Positions 8,387 through 16,849 of a DNA stretch of 64,000 nt are shown here, piece after piece (position 1 is the stretch's first letter; the number at the start of each line of letters is the position of its first letter). A model generated the notes under the pieces. It saw only the letters and a program-made list of their open reading frames with translations, ran no database searches and was not told where the DNA came from. The stretch is taken from assembly GCF_034090345.1 (NCBI RefSeq), contig NZ_JAXDSS010000069.1, forward strand, positions 10,467 to 74,466, given 5' to 3'. The DNA comes from Peptoniphilus sp034090345. GTDB lineage: Bacteria > Bacillota > Clostridia > Tissierellales > Peptoniphilaceae. Both the position numbers and the translations under genes were made by a program.

Positions 8387-9292
8387 ATGAAAAGAGGATA
8401 TGCAATTGTAGTTACGGTATTAATAATGAGTTTAGGGCTTATTTCGATTAGCTTTCTTTTGAACTCTATTTTTAAAAGTGCTTTAGTACAAAAAAATTCT
8501 ATTGATTCTATACAAGTAGACTACAATGTAGAATCTGCAATTGAAATGATTACATCTGCAGAAAATTTTGAAATACTGATAAAGAATTTATATGAAAACA
8601 AAAAATATATAGATAAAGTGGAAATATTTGGCAGTGAGGTTGATGTAATAGGTGTTATGGTTGGGAATAGGCCTCCGAATTTTGAAATAAAAGCTGAAAT
8701 ATGTAATAAAAATATAAAGTCTAATTGGTATGCTTATGGGAATATAGTAAATGAGATATACACAACAGGGCGTAGCATTGTAAGTCCTAGAACTTGTAAT
8801 GTGAATGGAAAAGTTAGTATAGATGAACTTCAAAAAATGAAAAGTAATATAGGCACTGGAAATACTAAAAATATAATTCTACCCTCCGAAGATATATATT
8901 TGCATAAAGAAGGGAGCTCGATAGTATTTTTTAAAGATAGCGAACTTAAAGAAAGAGTTGATACTGTCTCTTCTTTTGATAGATTTTATTTGGAACAAAA
9001 TGATGGGAATTTAATTGTATTAAGTGATATTAAAGCTATGGCTTTATTTAATGTTGAAAATATAATTTTGGGAGCAAACATAAAAATAAACGGAATTTTG
9101 AATTTAAAAAGTGACATTCAATCGTTGGGGGATTATAATATAGAAGTTGATGGATTAACACTGAATTATGACCAAGTATCTGAAAATTACATAGTTGCAA
9201 ATTATAATTATGATAAATTGCACATGTTTCACAAAAATTTTAAAGATTTTATTAAACCTACAGTTAAATATACATCTAAAGAAAAGAAGTAA
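8387..9292 (+). CDS. PilX/GspK-like pilus-associated protein
   Basis: A 301-residue protein with one N-terminal hydrophobic helix directly after a short basic leader (MKRGYAIVVTVLIMSLGLIS). The layout is like PilX/GspK pilins, but the Glu+5 of canonical prepilins is missing. The rest looks extracytoplasmic, with no clear catalytic motif. It is last in the pilus-like run and lies 66 nt before the efp start. The function is inferred from position. Confidence 0.55.
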   Translation: MKRGYAIVVTVLIMSLGLISISFLLNSIFKSALVQKNSIDSIQVDYNVESAIEMITSAENFEILIKNLYENKKYIDKVEIFGSEVDVIGVMVGNRPPNFEIKAEICNKNIKSNWYAYGNIVNEIYTTGRSIVSPRTCNVNGKVSIDELQKMKSNIGTGNTKNIILPSEDIYLHKEGSSIVFFKDSELKERVDTVSSFDRFYLEQNDGNLIVLSDIKAMALFNVENIILGANIKINGILNLKSDIQSLGDYNIEVDGLTLNYDQVSENYIVANYNYDKLHMFHKNFKDFIKPTVKYTSKEKK

Positions 9293-9318
9293 AAGTATTT
9301 AAATAGATATTTGTAATG

Positions 9319-9327
9319 TGTTATAAT
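9319..9327 (+). promoter_or_regulatory. Extended -10 promoter for efp
   Basis: TGTTATAAT lies about 30 nt upstream of the efp start and is followed by an AGGAGG ribosome binding site. Confidence 0.5.
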
Positions 9328-9358
9328 AAAATGAAGAGAAAATTTAGGAGGTAAATTT

Positions 9359-9916
9359 ATGATATCAGCAGGTGATTTAAGAAAGGGCGTTACGTTTGTA
9401 ATGGATGGAGATGTTTATGAAATTATAGATTTCCAACACGTTAAGCCTGGAAAAGGAGCTGCTTTTGTTAGAGTGAAAATTAAATCAGTGCTTACTGGTG
9501 GAGCTAGAGAAACAACTTTTAACCCTTCAGAAAAATTTGAAAAGGCAGTTATAGAAACTAAAGAAATGCAATATCTTTATAGTGATGGAGAACTTTATTA
9601 TTTCATGGATAATGAAACATACGAACAAATTCCATTGGAAAAAGATGTAGTAGAAGATGCTCTTAATTTTATGAGAGAGAATGATGTAGCTGTTATCAAT
9701 TTTTATAAAGGTAAGCCATTTAGAGTTGCACCTGCAAATTTTGTTGAATTAGAAGTAACACAAACTGAGCCAGGTGTAAAAGGAGACACTTCATCAGGTG
9801 GAAATAAACCTGCTACAGTTGAAACAGGATTTACCCTAAATGTTCCACTCTTTGTAAATACAGGCGATGTTATCAGGATTGATACAAGAACAGGGGAGTA
9901 CATGTCTAGAGTATAA
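9359..9916 (+). CDS. efp: Translation elongation factor P
   Basis: EF-P relieves ribosome stalling at polyproline stretches by binding between the P and E sites. The 185-residue length is standard. The KOW-like N-domain carries the loop HVKPGKGAA with Lys32 at its tip, the position modified in Bacillus (5-aminopentanol) and in Proteobacteria (beta-lysyl). The C-terminus has the conserved block GDVIRIDTRTGEYMSR. It is strongly translated judging by the AGGAGG site. It is followed by a small acidic protein gene with its own AGGAGG, so the two are probably cotranscribed. Confidence 0.97.
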   Translation: MISAGDLRKGVTFVMDGDVYEIIDFQHVKPGKGAAFVRVKIKSVLTGGARETTFNPSEKFEKAVIETKEMQYLYSDGELYYFMDNETYEQIPLEKDVVEDALNFMRENDVAVINFYKGKPFRVAPANFVELEVTQTEPGVKGDTSSGGNKPATVETGFTLNVPLFVNTGDVIRIDTRTGEYMSRV

Positions 9917-9938
9917 TCTAGAGAATTAGGAGGAAACT

Positions 9939-10247
9939 ATGGAAAACTTAAAAGCAAGAATTGCTTATTTAGAAGGTCTAGCAGATGGATGCGAGATTGA
10001 TGAAGCTTCAAAAGAAGGACGTATTTTAGTTGAACTTATCGATGTACTTGGAGATTTAGTTGAAGAAATTCAAAGCCAACAAGAAGATATTGACGAATAT
10101 CTTGATCTACTAGATGAAGATTTATCAGATCTTGAAGATTATGTATATGACGAAGACGAAGATGATGATTTTGATCTATACGATGAAGATTATGAGGATT
10201 TATTCTATGATGAATTTGAAGATTCAGATTTAGAAGTAGAAGAATAA
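9939..10247 (+). CDS. CD1247-type N-terminal domain protein, small and acidic
   Basis: A 102-residue cytosolic protein. The N-terminal half is helical (ARIAYLEGLADGCEI, then VELIDVLGDLVEEIQ), as in the CD1247 N-terminal domain family of Clostridia. The C-terminal half is an almost uninterrupted run of Asp/Glu/Tyr. The function is unknown. It sits 22 nt after efp and before a strong terminator, so it probably forms an operon with efp. The acidic tail suggests contact with a basic partner such as ribosome or RNA polymerase, which is speculation. Confidence 0.8.
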   Translation: MENLKARIAYLEGLADGCEIDEASKEGRILVELIDVLGDLVEEIQSQQEDIDEYLDLLDEDLSDLEDYVYDEDEDDDFDLYDEDYEDLFYDEFEDSDLEVEE

Positions 10248-10255
10248 ATTTAATT

Positions 10256-10276
10256 GGGCCGAAAGGCCCTTTTTTT
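10256..10276 (+). terminator. Terminator of the efp operon
   Basis: Perfect 5-bp stem GGGCC/GGCCC with a GAAA tetraloop and a run of seven T, directly after the small acidic gene. Confidence 0.93.
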
Positions 10277-10301
10277 ATTGCAGAAGCAAATAATTAAAAA
10301 A

Positions 10302-10330
10302 TTGAATACATAGTTTAGATTTGATATAAT
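10302..10330 (+). promoter_or_regulatory. Sigma-A type promoter for asp23-nusB
   Basis: TTGAAT and TATAAT separated by exactly 17 nt, 28 nt upstream of the asp23 start. Confidence 0.8.
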
Positions 10331-10358
10331 TAAGTTTACTAAAGCATGGAGGTGCGAA

Positions 10359-10739
10359 ATGTCTGAAAAGTATTTAGTAAATACAGATATATCTGGAGAT
10401 GTAAAAATATCAGAAGATGTTATTGCTACAATTTCAGTTCTTGCTGCTGAATCTGTTGATGGGGTAGCAAAGATGCAGGCTAGTTTAAAATCTTCTGTTA
10501 CTGATATACTAGGCGTTAAAAATGTTGGACGTGGAGTTAAAGTGTCCGTTGGAGAACAAGAAGCAGTTATAGATACTTATATAACTGTTGAATATGGCAG
10601 AAATATAGTTGGAATTGCAAAAGTAGTGCAAGAAAAAGTGAAAGAAGCCGTTGAAAATATGACAGGTTTAGAGGTTGTAGAAATCAATGTTCATGTAAGT
10701 GGAATTGCAGTATCGGAAAAAGAGAAAGTAAGAAGTTAA
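10359..10739 (+). CDS. Asp23/Gls24 family envelope stress protein
   Basis: A 126-residue DUF322/Asp23-family protein. The family core is visible as ISEDVIATISVLAAESVDGVAKM and VEYGRNIVGIAKVVQEKV. In Staphylococcus, Asp23 is membrane-associated and linked to cell-wall stress; in many Firmicutes an Asp23-like gene (yqhY) lies next to nusB or accBC, as here. Its stop codon overlaps the nusB start by one base. A second paralogue lies at 24633. Confidence 0.9.
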   Translation: MSEKYLVNTDISGDVKISEDVIATISVLAAESVDGVAKMQASLKSSVTDILGVKNVGRGVKVSVGEQEAVIDTYITVEYGRNIVGIAKVVQEKVKEAVENMTGLEVVEINVHVSGIAVSEKEKVRS

Positions 10740-11140
10740 TGAGTAGAAAAAAAGCAAGAATAGGTCAAATGCAGTTGTTATATCAAATGGATTTAACTAA
10801 TAAATTTGATATAAAAGAAGTTGAATTATTTTTAGATAACTTTTCTTTTAGTGACGATGAAATTGAATATATAAATGTAGCTATTCCGCAACTTATAGAT
10901 AATATAGAAGAAATAGATTCTGTTATAGAGAAAAATCTTGAAAAATGGTCTTTTAAAAGACTAGCTAAGGTCGATAGAGCTATTTTGAGAATTGCGGTTT
11001 TTGAAATGCTTTATAGAGAAGATATCCCGGAAGAAGTATCTATAAACGAAGCTATAGAAATAGCTAAAGTTTATGGAAGTCTAGAATCTCAGAAGTTTAT
11101 TAATGGAATTTTAGGTAGTATTTATAGAAGTATAAATTAA
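10739..11140 (+). CDS. nusB: Transcription antitermination factor NusB
   Basis: All-helical RNA-binding factor that acts with NusE (S10) on boxA to allow antitermination of rRNA operons. The 133 residues include the N-terminal ARIGQMQLLYQMD and the C-terminal hallmark VDRAILRIAVFEMLYREDIPEEVSINEAIEIAK. The length is normal. ATG overlaps the preceding TAA (TAATG), so translation is coupled to asp23. A terminator follows immediately. Confidence 0.95.
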   Translation: MSRKKARIGQMQLLYQMDLTNKFDIKEVELFLDNFSFSDDEIEYINVAIPQLIDNIEEIDSVIEKNLEKWSFKRLAKVDRAILRIAVFEMLYREDIPEEVSINEAIEIAKVYGSLESQKFINGILGSIYRSIN

Positions 11141-11165
11141 CCGAGGGGTATCTCTCGGTTTTTGT
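11139..11165 (+). terminator. Terminator after nusB
   Basis: Stem ACCGAG/CTCGGT around a short loop, then TTTTTG, beginning at the nusB stop codon. Confidence 0.8.
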
Positions 11166-11217
11166 TGTATAAAATAATACAAATAAGATTGGTTTTTCTT
11201 TTTAAGTTGTGGTGAGT

Positions 11218-12780
11218 ATGAAAGCTATAAAGGTCAGAGAATTAAATAAATATATAAAAAAGTATGTGGCTATGGACTATCTTCTCTCTAATATATATGT
11301 AGAAGGTGAAGTGTCTAATCTAACTAAGCATTCAAATGGCAACTACTATTTAACTTTAAAAGATGAAACTTCATCTATTAGAGCTGTTGTGTACTATACA
11401 GATGTTGAAAATTTGGAGCATGAGCCTTTTGAAGGTGATTGTGTAATAGCTGGTGGCGCAGTTGCAATATTTGAAAAGGATGCATCTGTAACTTTCTTTA
11501 TAAGAAAACTTCGTTCAAAAGGTAGTGGAAATATAAAAGAGGCTTATGAAAGGCTTAAAGAAAAGCTAGAAGCTGAAGGATTATTTGTAAAATCGGGCAA
11601 AAGATTAAAGGCTTTTCCACAAAAGGTAGGGGTTGTAACTTCCAAGACAGGAGCTGCAATACAAGATATAATAAATGTAATTAAAAGAAGAAATTCAGCG
11701 ATTGATATCATATTATTTCCAACATTGGTACAAGGTGAAGGAGCCGTTAAAAACATCCTAGAGGGATTAAAATATTTTGAATATTCTGATGTAGATGTTG
11801 TAATAGTTGGTAGAGGCGGAGGTTCTTATGAGGATTTAGTTGCTTTTAATGATGAGGGAATAGCTAGGTATATACATTCAATGAATAAAATTGTAATATC
11901 AGCAGTAGGGCATGAAATAGACTATGTAATAAGTGATTTTGTTGCTGATTTTAGAGCTCCAACACCATCTTCAGCAGCTGAAATAATATCTTTGTCTAAG
12001 GATGAATTGAAGCAACATTTAGATTTAAGTTTTAATATTATAAAAAATAATATTTTAGAAAAGATAGAAAACAATAAATCTAATTTATTAAGAGAAAAAA
12101 CTTACTTATTTGAGAACTGTAGTGAAAGATGCAATTTTGAAAGAAGAGAAATAAACTTTATCAAAAGGATATTAAACTCTAATATTCCAAATATTGATAA
12201 AAATAAAGAGGATTTGAATGAGAGTTTAATATCTTTAAATAAAAAATTAGATAAAGTTTGTTTTGATAAAAAAAGAGAGTTGTTATTTTCAAGCAATATT
12301 TTAAAATTTGATGTATTTGAAGCTAGAAAAAATGAATTAAAATTAATAAATAGATATTTTCCAAATCATAGAATAAAAACTTGTATCTATGATGAGCGAT
12401 ATAGGTTAAAGTATTTAAAATCTAGAATAGATAGTATAATTTATTCGAATCTTAGATATGAGAGAAAAAATATATTTAATTTAGATTTAATAAATAAGAA
12501 AAACATTTTGTTAAGCAGTATTGAATATAACAAGAAATTTTTAGACAAGTCTAAAGATCAAGTAAATTTGAGAATAGAAGCTAAATTAAATAAGATTAAA
12601 AATGAAGTTTTAAAAAATGGAGAAAGTTTAAGAGATACTAAATTTTCGAATATTTATGCACTAGATGATAATGGTAAGATAATAACTAGTATAAAACAAG
12701 TTAAAAATAATCAGATTATGAGTATAAACTTTAAAGATGGAACAGTTAAATCTAAGATATTTAACATAGAGGAGAAATAG
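11218..12780 (+). CDS. xseA: Exonuclease VII large subunit
   Basis: Large subunit of the single-strand DNA exonuclease ExoVII, working with XseB. The N-terminal OB-fold is seen in VEGEVSNLTKHSNGNYYLTLKD. The catalytic domain carries KVGVVTSKTGAAIQDI, GRGGGSYEDL and SAVGHEIDYVISDFVADFRAPTPSSAAE. The C-terminal third is a long Lys/Glu-rich coiled coil. At about 520 residues it is longer than many XseA proteins; the excess is in the coiled-coil arm. In-frame GTG codons at 11209 and 11212 are alternative starts. ATG 11218 was chosen because the protein then starts at the OB fold, but the ribosome site is poor either way. It is 2 nt from xseB. Confidence 0.93.
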   Translation: MKAIKVRELNKYIKKYVAMDYLLSNIYVEGEVSNLTKHSNGNYYLTLKDETSSIRAVVYYTDVENLEHEPFEGDCVIAGGAVAIFEKDASVTFFIRKLRSKGSGNIKEAYERLKEKLEAEGLFVKSGKRLKAFPQKVGVVTSKTGAAIQDIINVIKRRNSAIDIILFPTLVQGEGAVKNILEGLKYFEYSDVDVVIVGRGGGSYEDLVAFNDEGIARYIHSMNKIVISAVGHEIDYVISDFVADFRAPTPSSAAEIISLSKDELKQHLDLSFNIIKNNILEKIENNKSNLLREKTYLFENCSERCNFERREINFIKRILNSNIPNIDKNKEDLNESLISLNKKLDKVCFDKKRELLFSSNILKFDVFEARKNELKLINRYFPNHRIKTCIYDERYRLKYLKSRIDSIIYSNLRYERKNIFNLDLINKKNILLSSIEYNKKFLDKSKDQVNLRIEAKLNKIKNEVLKNGESLRDTKFSNIYALDDNGKIITSIKQVKNNQIMSINFKDGTVKSKIFNIEEK

Positions 12781-12781
12781 T

Positions 12782-13000
12782 ATGAATGAAAGTTATGAAA
12801 GTGCATTTCAAAAGCTAAAAACTATAATATCAGAGTTGGAATCGAGAGAGATTACATTGGAAGATTCTATAAATAAATACGAGGAAGGATTAAAGCTTTA
12901 TAAATTCTGTTTGAGTAAATTAGACGAATATGAAGGAAGAGTAAAAGTTTTAATGCAAGAAGGAAATGATATAGTAGAGAAGGATTTTGAGAGGAAATAA
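12782..13000 (+). CDS. xseB: Exonuclease VII small subunit
   Basis: A 72-residue helical-hairpin subunit that binds the XseA arm. The motif ESAFQKLKTIISELESREITLEDSINKYEEG is split across the two helices and typical. It starts 2 nt after xseA; its stop overlaps the ispA start. The GAGGAGAAATAG ahead of its ATG supplies a good ribosome binding site. Confidence 0.93.
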   Translation: MNESYESAFQKLKTIISELESREITLEDSINKYEEGLKLYKFCLSKLDEYEGRVKVLMQEGNDIVEKDFERK

Positions 13001-13860
13001 TGACAACAAGAGATTACAGTGAAGATATAAAAATAATAGAGAATCATATATTTAAGTATTTTACTTCTATTGACGAATATCAAAAAAAAGTTTATGAGTC
13101 AATGCTCTATTCGCTTTCATCAGGTGGTAAAAGGATAAGACCTTTAATGTCTGTTATGGTTTACAGGGCTATAGTTGGCGAAGACTATGCAAAAATTTTA
13201 CCATTTGCAACTGCAATTGAAATGATTCACACATACTCATTGATACATGATGATTTACCTTCAATGGATGATGATAATATTAGAAGAGGAAAACCTACTA
13301 ACCACAAAGTATTTACTGAAGCAATAGCTATTTTGGCTGGAGATGGTTTACTAAACATGGCTGTTGAAGTTCTAGCAAGAGAATTAGAGAGTATTGAAGA
13401 CTTAAGTGAATTAAAACGTGCTTTAAGGGCAATGAGATATATGTTCACAGCTTCTGGCGTTCATGGAATGGTAGGTGGACAGGTAATAGATTTAGGATTT
13501 TCCGAAGTTCGCAATCTAGAGGTATGTGAAACTATGTATAAACTAAAGACGGCTGCTCTTATAAGAGCAGCGGTAGTTTCTAGTGCGATACTTGCAGGAG
13601 CTAGTGACGAGGAAATAGCAGAATTTGAAGAATTTGCAAATTGCTTAGGTATGGCGTATCAGATGAGAGATGACTTATTAGACGCAAAAGATGACATTGA
13701 AAAAGAAAATAACACTATATTAAATTACATTAGTGATAAAGATCTTGAAGAAAAAGTAGATGAGTATAGTGGAAAGGCAATATTAGCTCTTGGAAAGTTA
13801 AAATATAACACTGAAGAATTAGAAGAACTAACTAGAAGTTTAATAAAAAGGAATTATTAA
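13000..13860 (+). CDS. ispA: Geranyl/farnesyl diphosphate synthase
   Basis: Short-chain trans-prenyl diphosphate synthase making FPP from IPP and DMAPP/GPP. Both aspartate-rich motifs are present: the first is DDLPSMDDD and the second QMRDDLLDAKDD. GGKRIRPLM near the N-terminus binds IPP. The length of 286 residues is standard. It lies between xseB and tlyA, a classic Firmicute order (xseA-xseB-ispA-tlyA-recN), with overlaps of one base on each side. Confidence 0.95.
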   Translation: MTTRDYSEDIKIIENHIFKYFTSIDEYQKKVYESMLYSLSSGGKRIRPLMSVMVYRAIVGEDYAKILPFATAIEMIHTYSLIHDDLPSMDDDNIRRGKPTNHKVFTEAIAILAGDGLLNMAVEVLARELESIEDLSELKRALRAMRYMFTASGVHGMVGGQVIDLGFSEVRNLEVCETMYKLKTAALIRAAVVSSAILAGASDEEIAEFEEFANCLGMAYQMRDDLLDAKDDIEKENNTILNYISDKDLEEKVDEYSGKAILALGKLKYNTEELEELTRSLIKRNY

Positions 13861-14642
13861 TGGCTAAAGTAAGAGCTGATATTCTACTTTACGAAACTGG
13901 TGGAGCAGAATCTAGAGAAAAAGCTAAAAGATTAATAATGAGTGGAGAAGTTTTTATAAAAACTCAGAGAGTTGAAAAACCCGGACAATTAGTTGATGAA
14001 AACTCTGAAATATATGTTAAGTCTAAAGGACTTAAATATGTTAGCAGAGGTGGGTTTAAATTAGAAAAAGCTATAGAACTTTATTACATCGACCTTAAAG
14101 ACTCAATTTGCGCAGATATAGGAGCTTCTACTGGCGGATTTACTCACTGTATGATTTTAAATGGAGCAAAAAAAGTATATGCAATAGATGTTGGTACAAA
14201 TCAATTAGACTATAGATTAAGAGTAGATGAACGAGTTGTCAGTATGGAAAAAACCAACTTTAGAACTTTTGATGTCAATTCTATTGAAAAAGTTGATTTT
14301 GTAAGTATTGACGTAAGTTTTATTTCACTAGATTTAATACTGCCAAATGTTTATAAAATTTTGAAAGATGGCGGAGAAGTAGTTGCACTTATAAAGCCTC
14401 AATTTGAAGCTGGAAAAGGTAAGGTTGGGAAAAAAGGCATAGTAAAAGATATCAAAATACATAAAGAAGTAATTGAGAAAGTTATAGAAATTACTAAAAC
14501 TTTAAATTTTAGAATAAAGGGTATAACTACTTCGCCAATTAGAGGTACTACTGGTAATAAAGAGTTTCTAATTTACTTAGAAAAATCATCTGAGCAAAGT
14601 ATTTCTTTTAATATTGACGAGGTTGTTAAAGAGGTCGAATGA
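13860..14642 (+). CDS. tlyA: TlyA family rRNA 2'-O-methyltransferase
   Basis: An N-terminal S4 RNA-binding domain (residues about 3-65) is followed by an FtsJ-like Rossmann methyltransferase domain with the SAM motif ADIGASTGGFTHCM and the catalytic-region LIKPQFEAG. In other bacteria TlyA methylates 16S and/or 23S rRNA at C1409/C1920, with loss giving capreomycin resistance. The length of 260 residues is normal. Its start overlaps the ispA stop, and recN follows one base after its stop. Confidence 0.93.
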   Translation: MAKVRADILLYETGGAESREKAKRLIMSGEVFIKTQRVEKPGQLVDENSEIYVKSKGLKYVSRGGFKLEKAIELYYIDLKDSICADIGASTGGFTHCMILNGAKKVYAIDVGTNQLDYRLRVDERVVSMEKTNFRTFDVNSIEKVDFVSIDVSFISLDLILPNVYKILKDGGEVVALIKPQFEAGKGKVGKKGIVKDIKIHKEVIEKVIEITKTLNFRIKGITTSPIRGTTGNKEFLIYLEKSSEQSISFNIDEVVKEVE

Positions 14643-14643
14643 T

Positions 14644-16311
14644 ATGTTACTTGAACTGAGTATTAAAAATTTTGCAATAATAGAAGATATTAGAATAGAG
14701 TTTGGGAAAGGCTTAAATGTACTTACAGGGGAAACTGGTTCAGGTAAGTCAATTATAATAGATGCTCTATCCATGGTGCTTGGTCAGAGAACAAATAAAG
14801 ATGTAATAAAAAAGGGTAAAGATTATGCTTATGTTGAAGCGATATTTACCTGTTATGAGCCATTAGATAAAATAGAAGAGCTTGATTTTGAATCAGGAGA
14901 ACTCATAATTATTTCTAAAGAAATAAAATTAGATAGACCTGCGATTTCGAAAATAAATGGAAGAACTGTAAATAATAATGCCGTTATAAAATTGACATCA
15001 AAATTGATAGATATATTTGCACAACATGAAAGTGTCTCTTTAATGATAAATGATAACCAAAGAGAACTCTTAGATATCTTTGCAGGTAAAGAACAAGAAA
15101 AACTGATAGAAGAATTCGGTATAGAATTTGAAAACTTGAAACTTCTACAAAAAGAATTAAAAGAAAATTTATTATTAGAAAATAACAGAGAAAGAGAAAT
15201 TGATCTTTTAAACTATCAATTTCGAGAGATAGAAGATGCAAATTTAACAGAATATGATGATGAAGAATTAGAAGAAGAATTTAAAAAATTAGACAATTCA
15301 ACTGATATAATAAATGAACTTTCTAAAGTGAGTTTAATTTTAAAAAATTATGATGAAGTATCTATTGAACAACTAATTGATGAAGTAATATCTTCTTTAT
15401 CTCATGTATATAAATTTGATAATTCTATTGAAAGTGAGTACAGAGAGAGTGAAGATTTAAGGTATAGAATTAGAGATTTATCTGACAGATTAGATAGTTA
15501 TGCACAAAGAATTGATTTAGACCCTGAAAAATTAGCACATTTGGAAAATAGATTAGACTTAGTAAATAATTTAAAAAAGAAATACGGGAGAACTGTAGCT
15601 GAAATAAAAAATTTTCACAATGATGTAAAAGATAGACTTGAAATTTTAAAAAATTTTGAAGCTAACTTAAAAAAAATGGAATCTAAGATAGTAGAAACAG
15701 AAAAGAAAGCTACTGAGTTAGCTATTTTAATTTCTGAAAACAGAAAAAAATCTGCAAAAATTTTAGAATCTCAAGTGAGAGATGAATTGATAGAATTATC
15801 GATAAAAAATGCTGAATTTAGAGTTGATTTTACTACAAAAGAGTTGTCCAAAGATGGAATAGATAAACTTGAATTTATGATAAAGACAAATATTGGAGAG
15901 GATTTTAAACCTTTGTCAAAAACTGCATCAGGTGGAGAAATGAGCAGAATTATGCTAGGTTTTAAATCAATACTGGCTAAAAGAGATAATATACAAACTT
16001 TGATATTTGATGAAATAGATACGGGTATAAGTGGTAAGACAGCTATGTTAGTGGGTAAGAAAATAAAAAAATTATCTAGAGATAGACAAATTATAGCTAT
16101 ATCACATTTACAACAGATAGTGGCTTTAGCTGACAATCATTATTTGATAGAAAAGACATCAAATGGAATGAATACAATTTCAACTGTGAGAAGACTAAAT
16201 AATGAAGAAAAAATTTATGAGTTAGCACGTCTTATAGGTGGATTGGAAATAACGGATATAGCACTCAAGGCTGCTCGTGAACTTATTTCAAAAGGAGAAA
16301 TAGATGGATAA
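14644..16311 (+). CDS. recN: DNA repair protein RecN
   Basis: SMC-like ATPase of double-strand break repair. The N-terminal Walker A is LTGETGSGKSIIIDAL. A long central coiled coil covers about residues 150-370. The C-terminal half carries the signature SGGEMSRIML and Walker B LIFDEIDTGISG. The ATG at 14644 gives the family N-terminus MLLELSIKNFAII; an in-frame start at 14614 inside tlyA would add ten unconserved residues. The product is 555 residues. Its 3' end overlaps the Nudix gene by 8 nt. Confidence 0.95.
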   Translation: MLLELSIKNFAIIEDIRIEFGKGLNVLTGETGSGKSIIIDALSMVLGQRTNKDVIKKGKDYAYVEAIFTCYEPLDKIEELDFESGELIIISKEIKLDRPAISKINGRTVNNNAVIKLTSKLIDIFAQHESVSLMINDNQRELLDIFAGKEQEKLIEEFGIEFENLKLLQKELKENLLLENNREREIDLLNYQFREIEDANLTEYDDEELEEEFKKLDNSTDIINELSKVSLILKNYDEVSIEQLIDEVISSLSHVYKFDNSIESEYRESEDLRYRIRDLSDRLDSYAQRIDLDPEKLAHLENRLDLVNNLKKKYGRTVAEIKNFHNDVKDRLEILKNFEANLKKMESKIVETEKKATELAILISENRKKSAKILESQVRDELIELSIKNAEFRVDFTTKELSKDGIDKLEFMIKTNIGEDFKPLSKTASGGEMSRIMLGFKSILAKRDNIQTLIFDEIDTGISGKTAMLVGKKIKKLSRDRQIIAISHLQQIVALADNHYLIEKTSNGMNTISTVRRLNNEEKIYELARLIGGLEITDIALKAARELISKGEIDG

Positions 16312-16849
16312 TACCGAGATTACGATAAAAACGGACAAAATTTACGATGGTAAAATATTAAGTTTAAAGGTTGATACAGTTGAATTACCAAATAAAAAAT
16401 ATTCTAAAAGGGAAATTGTTGAACATTCAGCAGCTGTTAGTATAGTTGCGATAACAGAAGAAGATGAAATTTTGATAATTAAACAGTATAGAAAGGCAAT
16501 AGAAAAGGAAATATATGAGGTCCCTGCAGGTCTTATAGAAATAGGAGAATTGCCGAAAGATGCAGCTATGCGTGAACTTACAGAAGAAACTGGATACATT
16601 GCATCTGATATTCAATATTTAAGTGAATTTTATACAAGTCCAGGATTTTGTACAGAAAAAATACATGTATTTTTAGCTTCAGGTTTAAAGTTAGGTGAGC
16701 AAAACTTAGATTTGGATGAATTTATAGATGTTGAAAAAATAAAATTTGAAGATGTTTTAAAAATGTTAGATAGATGTGAAATAAATGATGCAAAAACAAT
16801 AGCATCTATATTATATTATAAAGAATTTAGGAGAAAAAATAATGAATAA
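16304..16849 (+). CDS. Nudix hydrolase, ADP-ribose pyrophosphatase type
   Basis: A 181-residue Nudix enzyme. The complete Nudix box is visible from GLIEIGE through RELTEETGY, matching G-x5-E-x7-R-E-U-x-E-E-x-G-U. The conserved region YTSPGFCTEKIHVFLA is the marker of ADP-ribose pyrophosphatases (NudF type). It likely converts ADP-ribose to AMP and ribose-5-phosphate. It overlaps recN upstream and punA downstream by 8 nt each and probably shares a nucleoside-salvage message with them. Confidence 0.9.
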   Translation: MDNTEITIKTDKIYDGKILSLKVDTVELPNKKYSKREIVEHSAAVSIVAITEEDEILIIKQYRKAIEKEIYEVPAGLIEIGELPKDAAMRELTEETGYIASDIQYLSEFYTSPGFCTEKIHVFLASGLKLGEQNLDLDEFIDVEKIKFEDVLKMLDRCEINDAKTIASILYYKEFRRKNNE

